From Candidatus Binatota bacterium (GTDB taxonomy: Bacteria; Desulfobacterota; Binatia; UBA1149; CAITLU01), in contig JAJRWY010000242.1 of assembly GCA_024276575.1 (NCBI GenBank), positions 1-49,834 of the forward strand: 49,834 nt of DNA, given 5' to 3'. The translations under genes and the position numbers were made by a program. The notes under the pieces are model-generated. The model saw only the letters and a list, made by a program, of their open reading frames with translations. It searched no databases and was not told where the DNA came from. This document shows positions 34,093 to 42,421 of this stretch, one piece after another; the stretch's first letter is position 1, and each line of letters starts with the position of its first letter.

Positions 34093-34995
34093 CTACGCTC
34101 CGGCAGGCTTGCCCTTGTCGTGCGACTGCAAGTAAGCAATGAACTTTTCGGCCGCCGGGCTAAAATGCTTACCGCTGCGATGGATGATACCGATCGGACG
34201 GGTAATGCCCTTGTCGCTCAGCTCCAACTTCACCAAAGAGCCCGCGCGAATTTCGTTGGCACAGGATTTTTCCGGGACCACCGCTACGCCGGCCCCGACC
34301 TCGACCAGGCGCTTGACCATCTCGATGTTGTCCAGTTCCGCAATGTACTGGACAGTAACTTGATTCTCGCTAAAGAGCCGGTCGAGCGCCAAGCGTGTAG
34401 GTATTCCTTTCTCGAAGCCTACGAATTTTTCCCCGTCGAGATGTGAAACCGCGATCGTCCCTCTATCGGCCAGAGTGTGGTCGGGCGCACAAACCGCCAC
34501 CAAGCGGTCCATACGAAAATCGAGCACGGTAATCTGTGCCCTGGCGGTAGGGTAGGCGACGATCCCGAGGTCGACATTACCTCGTAGCACCTGTTCGTAG
34601 ACATGGCTGGCTCGGTCGTACTCCAGATAGACGTTCACATGGGGGAAATCGGCAAAGTAGCACTTCAGGGGCTCGGAGAGTTCATAAAGTCCTACGCTGT
34701 GAACGGTACCCACGCGTATGCTCCCCGTCACCACATTGCTGAGGCCATGGAGCTGGGCCTCCATCTCATTGAAGAGGTGCAGCATCTCACGGCTTGCGCG
34801 ATGCAGTATCTCACCGGCCGCAGTCGGCCGCACGGAACCGCGCTTGCGCTCGAGCAGGCGCTTTCCGTAGCGTTCCTCGAGTCCGCGAACCTGCTGGCTG
34901 ACTGCCGATTGGGTTATAAAATTCTGCGTCGCCGCTAGCGAAAAACTTTGGTTTTCAACCACGTCGCAGAAGATCTTGAGTGTCTCAATATGCAC
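34093..34995 (-). CDS. LysR-family transcriptional regulator
   Basis: 300 residues. The HTH occupies about residues 1-60 (LKIFCDVVENQSFSLAATQN, then TQSAVSQQVRGLEERYG, LLERKRG). The effector domain runs from about 90 (IRVGTVHSVGLYELSEPL) and ends near 295. It reads normal length. Effector unknown. The gene runs toward the LLM oxidoreductase and away from the intergenic region that holds a perfect palindrome at 35060-35073, the likely autoregulatory LysR site. The next gene in that direction (D-Ala-D-Ala ligase) is divergent but 590 bases away, so LysR may regulate itself or a distant target. Confidence 0.9.
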   Translation of the reverse strand: MHIETLKIFCDVVENQSFSLAATQNFITQSAVSQQVRGLEERYGKRLLERKRGSVRPTAAGEILHRASREMLHLFNEMEAQLHGLSNVVTGSIRVGTVHSVGLYELSEPLKCYFADFPHVNVYLEYDRASHVYEQVLRGNVDLGIVAYPTARAQITVLDFRMDRLVAVCAPDHTLADRGTIAVSHLDGEKFVGFEKGIPTRLALDRLFSENQVTVQYIAELDNIEMVKRLVEVGAGVAVVPEKSCANEIRAGSLVKLELSDKGITRPIGIIHRSGKHFSPAAEKFIAYLQSHDKGKPAGA

Positions 34996-35059
34996 AGCCC
35001 CGCACCTCGGAGCCTCTCCGTAGTAACCGAGAAATCTCGGCTGGGCCCCCGGAAAGAAC

Positions 35060-35073
35060 TATTAATCTTAATA
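35060..35073. promoter_or_regulatory. perfect TATTAA-TC-TTAATA palindrome (LysR-type site)
   Basis: TATTAATCTTAATA is an exact 6-bp inverted repeat around TC, 65 bases upstream of the LysR start. AT-rich dyads of this size between a LysR gene and its divergent neighbour are the usual binding sites. T-N11-A spacing is satisfied. Not proven; no -10/-35 pair could be fixed. Confidence 0.5.
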
Positions 35074-35325
35074 AAGTATCCCCGTTGATACTCGCGGATT
35101 TCTTATACCAAGATTGCACCCTTTATCCAAATTTAGGCAACGAAGAGTTCGCAATTAGCAGGCCTTCTCATCGAGCTGTCACTATTGCTATGCAACTATT
35201 GACACGGGCGTCGCAGCCGCCGCCCCAGCCACCATATCCACCATAGTGCTCAACTGACTGGGAATCTGTGCCTTGTCGTGTCCCGATACCCGTGGCGGTG
35301 ATAAACGAAAGCATTGATCTGCGCA

Positions 35326-35479
35326 TTCATGAAAGCTCGCAGAGACAGTCGCAAGCGTTTGCCACATCGGGCAGACCGGCCCGCACACCGGGAGCCACGC
35401 AGTGCCGAGCCGCGAGCCAGCGCGCGGCAAACGGCCCGAGATGGCGGACGATTGCGACTCGCAGCAAAGCTTTCATGAA
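35326..35479. repeat. MITE-like palindromic element, complete copy 2
   Basis: Left end TTCATGAAAGCTCGCAGAGA and the reverse complement of the right end, TTCATGAAAGCTTTGCTGCG, continue as imperfect inverted repeats for about 47 bases, through AGTCGCAA and ATCGGGC/TCTCGGGCC. The interior GAGCCGCGAGCC...GCGGCAAACGG matches the interior of copy 1. 154 bp, no coding capacity. It lies in the leader of the D-Ala-D-Ala ligase gene, about 106 bases before its start. Confidence 0.75.
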
Positions 35480-35585
35480 CGACGCTCGTGGGAACTACCG
35501 AACAAATGCCCGGTCGGCCCTTGCCGCCGCTCGATCCGGGCCTGCAGCAGGGTCTGCGTCCCGAAGCGGCTACGGAGATACTTCA

Positions 35586-36656
35586 ATGGGCGAGCGCCGC
35601 CTCAATGTTCTGACTCTGGTCGGGGGAGCATCACCCGAGCACTCCATTTCCTTGCGTCCGGGGGCCACCGTGCTTCGTGCAATCGAAACCGGCGGGCACC
35701 GCGCCACCGTAGTCGGTATCACGCGCGAGGGCCTGTGGCTGGGCGGCGACTTCAAGCCGCTGCTTGCCCGCGCCGAAACCGAGCTGCTGGAACTTGGCAC
35801 CGGCGACGGTGCGCCGGTGGCTTTGGTGAGAGACCTCGAAGGCGCTCGGTTGCTCGACCTTTCCTCTGCCGCGCAGGCGCGAAACAACGGCAAGATCGAC
35901 GTCGCATTCCCGGTACTGCACGGACCCGGAGGCGAAGACGGATGCATACAGGGGCTGCTCGAACTCGCTGGGCTGCCTTACGTAGGCGCCAATACCGCGG
36001 CATCGGCCATTGCCATGGACAAATTGGCGATGAAAACCTTGTGCGCAGGTGCCGGCATACCGCAGGTCGAGTTCATAAACGCGAGCGCCAAGAGTCACGA
36101 CGAGGTCCGCACCGAAGTCGAAGCGGGATTCGCCTACCCCTGCTTCGTGAAACCGGCGAACCTCGGCTCCTCGGTAGGCATCAGCCGCGCATGCAACGCG
36201 GCAGAGCTTGCGGCCGGGCTCGACGAAGCCCGGCGCTACGACAGTAGAGTAGTGGTGGAACGTGCGGTCGACGCGCGCGAGATCGAGATCGCAATTCTCG
36301 GCGACGAGTTTTCCCCTCCCGGAGAAATACTCGCAGAGCAGGGCTTCTATGATTTCGATACCAAATACGTGAGTTCTCAAGACGCCGGCTTGCTCGCACC
36401 CTGCGAACTCGACAGCGACAGCCTGCGACAAGTCAAGGAGATCGCGACACGGGCTTGGTCCTTGATCGGCGGCGAGGCGATGGCGCGCGCCGACTTTTTC
36501 ATCGAGCACAGTAGCGGGACCGTCTATTTGAACGAGATCAACACGATCCCGGGCTTCACCGAGATCAGCATGTACCCACGCCTGTGGCATGCCGCCGGAC
36601 TCAGCACTGCCGAGTTGGTCGACCGCCTACTCGAGCTCGCCCTGAGCAGGGGCTGA
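35586..36656 (+). CDS. ddl: D-alanine--D-alanine ligase
   Basis: ATP-grasp enzyme joining two D-alanines for peptidoglycan. The start is ATG 35586 (GGAG about 10 bases before); longer frames run through the repeat element. 356 residues. Motifs: LVGGASPEHSISLR at 11-24, HGPGGEDG at 112-119, VKPANLGSSVGISRA at 188-202, YDFDTKY at 255-261, and the metal-binding loop NEINTIPGFT at 316-325. Length fits Ddl. The VLTLVGG start (rather than VLFGG) is a slight departure. The last 30 bases overlap the 3' end of the convergent acyl-CoA ligase gene, an arrangement traceable to the repeat at 36679-36712. Confidence 0.93.
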   Translation: MGERRLNVLTLVGGASPEHSISLRPGATVLRAIETGGHRATVVGITREGLWLGGDFKPLLARAETELLELGTGDGAPVALVRDLEGARLLDLSSAAQARNNGKIDVAFPVLHGPGGEDGCIQGLLELAGLPYVGANTAASAIAMDKLAMKTLCAGAGIPQVEFINASAKSHDEVRTEVEAGFAYPCFVKPANLGSSVGISRACNAAELAAGLDEARRYDSRVVVERAVDAREIEIAILGDEFSPPGEILAEQGFYDFDTKYVSSQDAGLLAPCELDSDSLRQVKEIATRAWSLIGGEAMARADFFIEHSSGTVYLNEINTIPGFTEISMYPRLWHAAGLSTAELVDRLLELALSRG

Positions 36657-38273
36657 TGCTACTCGCCGGCTCCCGCTGTTCGTCAAACCTCGTCGCGAGA
36701 GTCGCAAGCGCCGCCTGAGGATCTTTCCGGCTGAATTGCGGGGCAGTTCGTCGAGCACATCCAGGGACCGCGGCTTCTTGTAGCCGGCGATTCTTTGCGC
36801 GCAATGGGCGATGAGTTCTTGAGCGCCGGCTTGGGCGCCGCTTCTCAGCACCACGCAAGCGTGCACCGACTCGCCCCACTGCGGGTCCGGAACTCCGATC
36901 ACGGCCGCTTCCAGGACCGCGGGGTGGCTGCAAAGCACGTCTTCGACTTCACGCGGATAAACGTTGAAGCCGCCGCTAACGATCATGTCGTGGAGACGGT
37001 CGACAATGCTCACGAAACCCTCGGCGTCGCGAAAACCGAGATCGCCGGTGTGCATCCAACCCTGCTCATCCAGCCCCTTGTCCCGGGATTGCCGTGAGAT
37101 CCCATCCCCGGCGCCGGCATCCCAGTAGCCGAGCATGGTATTGCGTCCACGGACCAAGATCTCTCCGACCTCGCCGCCGGGGAGTTGGCGGCCCGTAGCA
37201 TCGACTATACGCAACTCACCGACTGCCGTGGGTCTTCCACAAGAGGACAACCGCGCAAGCGTAGCCTCGTCACGGGCCACCCGCCCCTGCGGCAGATGTT
37301 GCTCACGCGTCAAAGCAGTGACCGGCCAGGTCGACTCGGTCAGACCGTAGATCTGAATGAACACCGGGCCCAGCAATTCGATACCCTCGAGCAGGCGATG
37401 CGTCGGCATGGCCGCACCGCCGTAAACCAGCGAGCGCAGGCTGGACAAGCGCGCGGGGTCGTCTATGGCAGCCAAGAAACGCAACAACATGGTGGGCACC
37501 ATGAAGGCCGCCGTTCCGTGCCGCTCGGCGATCAGATCCACCAGCGGCCGGGCCTCGAAACGGTCGAGCAACAGCGCAGTTGCCCCGAAGCGCAAATGCG
37601 GGATCAACATTGCACCACTGGCGTGGGTCATCGGAGCGGCTTGCAGTAAAACGTCGCCGGCTTCGATCGGGGCAAGCAAGGAAGACACGGCTTCAACCGA
37701 AGCGTCGTAACAGCGGCGCGGCAACACCGCCCCTTTGGGCAGACCTGCAGTACCCGAGGTGTAGCGCAGCCGTACGGGGCTTTCCTCGCTAGGAGGATCC
37801 GGCGGAAGAACCGGATGGCCCGCACGCAGGAAATCGCGCCACGAAGACCCGGCGCCTACGCTGATAACAAGACGGAGGCTGCGGCGTGCCTCCACCGGGA
37901 TCGAATCGATGTGCTTTTCGGCCAGCAGCAACACCGACGGACGGCTATCGTTCAAAATCGCAAGATTTTCCGCCGGTGACGAGCGTGTGTTGAGTGCGAC
38001 CCAGACGAAACCGCCCATCAGACAAGCCCACTCGCTCACCACCATCTCCACACAGTTGTCGAGCAACACCGCGACGCGCTCGCCCGCCGAGATACCTTCG
38101 GCTCTCAGAGCCGAACAGAAACGCAGTACGTCCTCGTACAACTCCCGGTAGCTGATACTTTCACACTCGCAATAAGCGCCGGCGGCCGACACGTCGGATT
38201 TCATGGTGACCAAGGCCGTGCGGTCGCCGAAACTCCCGGCGGCCTCGCTGATGATCGAGCAGACGGATTCCAT
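36627..38273 (-). CDS. AMP-dependent acyl-CoA synthetase/ligase
   Basis: 548 residues. Adenylation motifs: YTSGTAGLPKG at 171-181 (P-loop-like), YGLTESTWP, GWMHTGDLG and the hinge FVSIVDRLHDMIVSGGFNVY, then PRNSAGKILRR with the catalytic Lys. It activates a carboxylic acid as acyl-AMP and passes it to CoA; chain length is not readable. The normal family end is at GKILRRRLR. Here about 25 extra residues (LSRRGLTNSG...) follow, and the DNA encoding them is a piece of the palindromic repeat (36679-36712), so the native stop was probably replaced. The frame then runs 30 bases into the end of ddl. 13 bases downstream of coaE's stop in the same direction. Confidence 0.9.
   Translation of the reverse strand: MESVCSIISEAAGSFGDRTALVTMKSDVSAAGAYCECESISYRELYEDVLRFCSALRAEGISAGERVAVLLDNCVEMVVSEWACLMGGFVWVALNTRSSPAENLAILNDSRPSVLLLAEKHIDSIPVEARRSLRLVISVGAGSSWRDFLRAGHPVLPPDPPSEESPVRLRYTSGTAGLPKGAVLPRRCYDASVEAVSSLLAPIEAGDVLLQAAPMTHASGAMLIPHLRFGATALLLDRFEARPLVDLIAERHGTAAFMVPTMLLRFLAAIDDPARLSSLRSLVYGGAAMPTHRLLEGIELLGPVFIQIYGLTESTWPVTALTREQHLPQGRVARDEATLARLSSCGRPTAVGELRIVDATGRQLPGGEVGEILVRGRNTMLGYWDAGAGDGISRQSRDKGLDEQGWMHTGDLGFRDAEGFVSIVDRLHDMIVSGGFNVYPREVEDVLCSHPAVLEAAVIGVPDPQWGESVHACVVLRSGAQAGAQELIAHCAQRIAGYKKPRSLDVLDELPRNSAGKILRRRLRLSRRGLTNSGSRRVASAPAQGELE
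36679..36712. repeat. partial MITE-like repeat at the end of the acyl-CoA ligase gene
   Basis: AACCTCGTCGCGAGAGTCGC and the following 7 bases (36686-36712, 27 in all) are identical to 25315-25341 in copy 1; TTCGTCA just before corresponds to TTCATGG. Read on the minus strand it encodes the Arg/Leu-rich tail after GKILRR, so part of the ligase's C-terminus derives from this element. Confidence 0.7.
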
Positions 38274-38286
38274 GCGTTACGCCGGA

Positions 38287-38913
38287 CTACCCGGTAGCGG
38301 CTTCGATGCTTTCTTGAAGGCGCAGCCAAGCCGCGTTCACTTCAGCCTCGAGGTCGTCGATACTACCGTTGTTTTCGATCACTTGGTCGGCATGCCGGCG
38401 GCGGGTCGCGTTGTCGGCTTGTGTAGACATGCGCAAGCGCGCCTCGGCTTCCTCCATGCCACGGTATTCAACCAAACGGGCCACAGCGATGTCAGGCTCG
38501 GTAATTACCACCCACATCGTCCCGGAGCCGCCGGCCCACCCGGTTTCGGTCATCAAAGCAGCTTCAATGACGATCACGGCGTCGGGATCTTCGTCGATCG
38601 CGGCGGCGACGCGCCGGGCAACCTCGGTTCTGACCAAAGGATGTATGATCGCATTGAGGTCTTGCAGAGCCTGGCGATCGTTGAATACCACGGAACCCAG
38701 AACCATACGGTCGATTTCCCCGTCGGCTCCGACTACCGAGCGGCCGAAGCGTTCAACTACCGCATCGAAACCCTCGCTGCCTGCCGCATAGACCTCATGA
38801 GCGGTACGGTCGGCGTCTATGACCACCGCCCCTCTATCGGACAGCATCGCCGCCACCGTACTTTTGCCGGAACCGATGCCTCCGGTAAGACCAACTATAG
38901 TCGCCATGAACAT
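38287..38913 (-). CDS. coaE: dephospho-CoA kinase
   Basis: Last step of coenzyme A synthesis: phosphorylates dephospho-CoA at the 3'-OH. 208 residues (206 if the ATG at 38907 is used). Walker A GLTGGIGSGKST at 8-19, then DRGAVVIDADRTAHEV, NAIIHPLVR and VIVIEAALMTETG. These match CoaE along its whole length. In most CoaE proteins the segment reads DxPLLFE; here EAALMTE is a mild variant. It is immediately upstream (13 bases) of the acyl-CoA ligase, which consumes CoA; they look co-transcribed. Confidence 0.93.
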   Translation of the reverse strand: MFMATIVGLTGGIGSGKSTVAAMLSDRGAVVIDADRTAHEVYAAGSEGFDAVVERFGRSVVGADGEIDRMVLGSVVFNDRQALQDLNAIIHPLVRTEVARRVAAAIDEDPDAVIVIEAALMTETGWAGGSGTMWVVITEPDIAVARLVEYRGMEEAEARLRMSTQADNATRRRHADQVIENNGSIDDLEAEVNAAWLRLQESIEAATG

Positions 38914-38985
38914 AGTTTATCCACTCGCCCGGATGCGGCAATGCGCAACCGTTGACTAGGGCCGCCTCTGGGGCATCCTACGCTG

Positions 38986-40467
38986 GTGAAGGGTTCGAAG
39001 TCCGGAGCCATAGAGGCGCGAGACGGTTGCGGCCGCGATCCCGGCGGCCACGAGAGTCTTTACACGGCCATCGCCCTGGCCTTGCTCTCAGTGGCCCTCT
39101 TGCTCGCGCTCGGTGCACTACAGCGCCCGGTACTGCGCGACCCCGCAACCTGGGACTATATGTCCATAGAACTATCGCGCGGCTCGGTCCCCTATCGCGA
39201 TATTTTTCTCCACAAAACACCGGGAGCGGCTTTTGTAGGTGCCGCAGGAGTGCTCGCAGCCCCCTATCTCGGGCTGTCCCCGGTGCAGGGCGCACATTTG
39301 CCGTTTCTCTTCCTCGGTGCCTTGGCACCGGCACTGCTATACCTGCTCTGCCGCTACGACGCCCCTGCGGCAGCGGCGCTGGCGGCAGCCCTGTTCATGA
39401 TTGCGATCGACCAGTGGGCGGTCGCTTCGATCGAAGGTGTAAGGCCGAAGGTCGCCACGGTCGCCACGGGCCTAGCCTGCTTAGTCTGCGCCAGAGAAAA
39501 ACGTTTCGTAGCGGCAGGATTGTTCGCCGCGCTGGCTGCGCTGTTCTGGCAGCCGGGAATCTGTTTCGCGGCCGGTCTGATACCGGCTTTGCGTAAGCAC
39601 GCCGCCGCCGGCCACTGCCTGCGCAGCGCTGCCGGTGCAGTGATACCCGTGGCGGCTTTGGGGGTTTTTCTGCTCGCCACAGGCGCGTTCGGCGACTTTA
39701 TCGACCAGGCGCTGATCTTCAACCTCTACTACATCGCGGTCAAGTCGCGCTCACCCGCCCATACACTGCGCGCACTCTACCAAATCGCCGTCGAATGGAA
39801 CACGGTCGAGTTGCTCTTGTTGCCCGCTGCCCTGTTCGGCTTGTCGCATGCTCCCGAGCGCTTCCCGAAGGATCTGGCGCTGGCCTCTGCCGCCTATCTC
39901 GCGATGGCGCTGGTCAACTTCCAGCGCTGGCCCGACACCTTATTGCTGGCCCCGGCCGCTGCAGCACTGCTTGGAATCGGATTATTCGAACTCTCTGCGG
40001 TTTCGTTGAAGAACCGAGCGGCCGCCGTCGCTGCGGCCGCGCTAGCCGCGGCTGCCGCACTGACTCCGACGGCGGCAGGCCTGCGCCTCAACGTGAGCTA
40101 TCAAGACCAAGCCCGCCAAATGCTCTCGCTGGCCGGGAGCCTTAGTACCGAAGACACGGTGGTTGCTATCAGCGTCCCCGAGTTCTTGATCCATAGTGGC
40201 AAGCCCAACGGCTGGAAATGGCCCTACTTGTGGTTCGGTGTCGACCGTTTCGCCGCTGACCGGCATGAGGGAGGCTTCGAAGGCATTCTCGCCCAGCTCG
40301 CTGAACTCGACCCGGCACTGATCTTGATTGCGCGCCGTTGGGACGGCCCGCTACGCGAGCGCTTCGAACAATGGGCAAGCTCACGCTACAGCCGCAGCAC
40401 ACGCAAAGCGTACCCGCACAACAGGAAAGGAATCAGCGTGTACCGGCGGCTTAGAAATCGTCCTTGA
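38986..40467 (+). CDS. GT39/PMT-like membrane glycosyltransferase
   Basis: 493 residues with a GTG start at 38986. Ala/Leu-rich, about ten transmembrane segments. The first extracytoplasmic loop carries the key acidic/PYRD pattern of ArnT/PMT-family enzymes: DPATWDYMSIELSRGSVPYR, DIFLHKTPG. These enzymes use polyprenyl-phosphate sugars to glycosylate lipids or proteins at the outer face of the membrane. The C-terminal ~120 residues form a soluble periplasmic domain (TVVAISVPEFLIHSGKPNGW). Acceptor unknown. The stop codon overlaps the convergent gloB end by 17 bases (40451-40467). Confidence 0.82.
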   Translation: MKGSKSGAIEARDGCGRDPGGHESLYTAIALALLSVALLLALGALQRPVLRDPATWDYMSIELSRGSVPYRDIFLHKTPGAAFVGAAGVLAAPYLGLSPVQGAHLPFLFLGALAPALLYLLCRYDAPAAAALAAALFMIAIDQWAVASIEGVRPKVATVATGLACLVCAREKRFVAAGLFAALAALFWQPGICFAAGLIPALRKHAAAGHCLRSAAGAVIPVAALGVFLLATGAFGDFIDQALIFNLYYIAVKSRSPAHTLRALYQIAVEWNTVELLLLPAALFGLSHAPERFPKDLALASAAYLAMALVNFQRWPDTLLLAPAAAALLGIGLFELSAVSLKNRAAAVAAAALAAAAALTPTAAGLRLNVSYQDQARQMLSLAGSLSTEDTVVAISVPEFLIHSGKPNGWKWPYLWFGVDRFAADRHEGGFEGILAQLAELDPALILIARRWDGPLRERFEQWASSRYSRSTRKAYPHNRKGISVYRRLRNRP

Positions 40468-41233
40468 GGCGCCGTGCGGCTGCAAAGATTTCGACCGGAT
40501 CGTCGCTCAAGCCGGGAAAACGTTTGGCCAACGAGGCGCGCAGTTCTTCACTGTTGCAGCGCAGGAAGGGGTTGGTCTGTTTCTCCAAGGCGATGGTGGT
40601 GGGTAAGGTGGGCTTGCCGGCCTCTCTCAACTCAGCCACGGCGCGCACGCGTTCTTGCAATGCCTGGTTGCCCGGTTCCACGCTCAGAGCGAAATCGAGG
40701 TTCTGTTGGGTGTACTCGTGGCCGCAATAGACCTTGGTCGAATCCGGCAAGGCGGCGAGACGGTCGAGCGAAGCCTTCATCTGCGCGGCATCGCCTTCAA
40801 AAACACGGCCGCAGCCCCCGGCGAACAGGGTATCGCCGGTAAACACCACTCCCTGGCTTTCAAAATAGTAGGCCAAATGGCCGCTGGTGTGGGCTGGGAT
40901 GAAAATACTGCAGCCTCGCAGTCCCGCGATTTCGAAACTCTCGCCATCAGCCAAGGGATGGGTGATTCCGGGGATTCGCGCAGCGTCTCCGGCATAACCG
41001 AACACTTCGAGTCCGGGGTCGCCGAGTAAGCCTATCAACGCCTCATTGCCACCGACATGGTCGAAGTGATGGTGGGTGCACAGCAAGGCCTTGATACTCA
41101 CTCCAGCCTCGCTCGCCGCCGCTAGTACGGAATCCGCCTCGGCGACGTCTACCGCCGCCGCGACCGCAGCGGCCTCATCGATTAGCAGATAAGCATAGTT
41201 GTCGAAGAGCTGATCGACATGCAGCACGCGCAT
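40451..41233 (-). CDS. gloB: hydroxyacylglutathione hydrolase (glyoxalase II)
   Basis: Metallo-beta-lactamase-fold thioesterase that releases D-lactate from S-lactoylglutathione in methylglyoxal detoxification. Start ATG 41233, with GGAGGG 7 bases upstream; the longer frame to 41350 lies inside the preceding gene. 260 residues. Metal-binding THHHFDH at 53-59, GDTLFAGGCGR, and VYCGHEYTQQNL are diagnostic of GloB. The C-terminal substrate-binding region (EKQTNPFLRC) is complete. It follows the lipoprotein gene by 16 bases, so those genes share an operon with the coiled-coil gene. Confidence 0.93.
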   Translation of the reverse strand: MRVLHVDQLFDNYAYLLIDEAAAVAAAVDVAEADSVLAAASEAGVSIKALLCTHHHFDHVGGNEALIGLLGDPGLEVFGYAGDAARIPGITHPLADGESFEIAGLRGCSIFIPAHTSGHLAYYFESQGVVFTGDTLFAGGCGRVFEGDAAQMKASLDRLAALPDSTKVYCGHEYTQQNLDFALSVEPGNQALQERVRAVAELREAGKPTLPTTIALEKQTNPFLRCNSEELRASLAKRFPGLSDDPVEIFAAARRLKDDF

Positions 41234-41249
41234 CGCCACTCCCTCCTGT

Positions 41250-41825
41250 TTACTTGCCTTGATCTTCTTGCTCGCCTTCTTCTTCGTCGGCGAAAAACTC
41301 ATCGTCCTCCAGCGGCTTCTTGGCGACCCGCATCGGCACTTCCAGAACATTGGTCTTCACAACCTTGCCGCTCTCGGGATCGATCATCTCGTGCTTGATC
41401 TTCATTTTCTCCGCAGCATTGTCGTACTCGATCCATTGCCGCCAGATCACCTTGCCGCCGGAGTAGGTCTCCTTGTAAGTTGGCCGCTGCAAGCCGTCGC
41501 TGCCGAGCAGCCCTTTCGTCAACGAAACCAACCTACCCAAGATCCAGGTCTTGGATTCGAAATTCCCGTCCTCGTCCTGCTTGAGTCCGATCACCACGCC
41601 GCGGCTGGGCGGTGTCAGCACCTCACCCTCGTAACTCTTGATTCTCGAGCGGCCGTAGCGGTCCACGCTGATCAGAGGCCCACCCACGAAGTAACGCATG
41701 CCCTTTTCTATCTCGATCTTGGGATTGGCGGCACGCTCCGACGTGGGCGAGTCGCTACAAGACACGGAAAACAACAAGCACAGCACGGCCAGCGCCCAAG
41801 CCTGCTTCCACTTCGGTTCGATCAT
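41250..41825 (-). CDS. predicted outer-membrane lipoprotein of unknown function
   Basis: 191 residues. Signal peptide with lipobox LFSVSC (Cys about residue 23) makes it a lipoprotein. The mature part is mixed beta strands (RYFVGGPLISVDRYGRSRIK, VVIGLKQDEDGNF) and ends in a very acidic tail (DEFFADEEEGEQED). I do not recognise the family. The ATG overlaps the stop of the coiled-coil gene (ATGA at 41822-41825), and gloB follows after 16 bases. Co-translation with the coiled-coil protein hints that they work together. Confidence 0.78.
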   Translation of the reverse strand: MIEPKWKQAWALAVLCLLFSVSCSDSPTSERAANPKIEIEKGMRYFVGGPLISVDRYGRSRIKSYEGEVLTPPSRGVVIGLKQDEDGNFESKTWILGRLVSLTKGLLGSDGLQRPTYKETYSGGKVIWRQWIEYDNAAEKMKIKHEMIDPESGKVVKTNVLEVPMRVAKKPLEDDEFFADEEEGEQEDQGK

Positions 41826-42397
41826 TCTCGCCGTCCTCCTCCCGGCCTGCCTGCGGCCGTGGCTACTGCATTTTCGCGCCCCGGCCTCGAAGCCGCAGCC
41901 GCAATCGATCCTTCGAGCCCGTCTATGCGCCGGCGCAGTTCGCGAACACCGTGCAGACGCTCGTGCCTGCGCCTGAGCCGTTCTTCGAGCTGCTGAGATC
42001 CCGCTCGCAGACGCTCTAGTTGCTCAATGCATCGCCCTTGCGCCCGCTGCAAATCCTCCAACGCCGATGCGAAAGCCAGATGCCCTTTTTGAAGATCCTC
42101 TATTCGCTGCCGAAGAAGCTCGCCGCCGAGGTCCAACTCCGCTAGGCGGGAGAACAAATCACCGACTTCCGTGCGCAGTTCGGAAACCGTCTTCTCGTCT
42201 ATCAAACCCAGAACGGCGAGAAACTCCCTCAGCGCGACATTCGACGCCTTGCCTATTTCGGAGGCAAGTCCCGCCACCGCATTGCCCTGCCAACCCAGGC
42301 GGGCGAACGCCGCCATGCCTTCTCTCTCTATCAAGTCGAGAATCGCAAGCAGGCTGCGCAGTACGCTCTCGATAGTGGGATTACGCTCTACCGTCAT
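41822..42397 (-). CDS. coiled-coil protein of unknown function
   Basis: 191 residues, no signal peptide. After a short N-terminal helix (TIESVLRSLLAILDLIEREG), residues about 65-170 form a long coiled coil rich in Leu, Glu, Arg and Gln (LAELDLGGELLRQRIEDLQK), then a disordered Ala/Gly/Arg tail. No enzyme motif. Its stop overlaps the lipoprotein start as ATGA. Starts 24 bases after the stop of the M20 peptidase frame (42422). Confidence 0.75.
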   Translation of the reverse strand: MTVERNPTIESVLRSLLAILDLIEREGMAAFARLGWQGNAVAGLASEIGKASNVALREFLAVLGLIDEKTVSELRTEVGDLFSRLAELDLGGELLRQRIEDLQKGHLAFASALEDLQRAQGRCIEQLERLRAGSQQLEERLRRRHERLHGVRELRRRIDGLEGSIAAAASRPGRENAVATAAGRPGGGRRE

Positions 42398-42421
42398 CTC
42401 CGGACGCTCGCAACGGCGGCT

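Larger units (their letters stand above)
34996..35585. other. 590-bp intergenic region, AT-rich left part and repeat element
   Basis: Left part (about 35050-35200) is AT-rich compared with its surroundings and holds a LysR-type palindrome. The middle (35326-35479) is the second complete MITE-like element. Between the element and the ddl start at 35586 lies only the ddl leader. An in-frame ATG for ddl exists at 35475, inside the element's end, but the family-like N-terminus begins at 35586. Confidence 0.55.

Noticed and set aside
35631-36590. 319-codon minus-strand open frame
   Set aside because: Fully antisense to the well-supported ddl gene; a GC-rich shadow frame.
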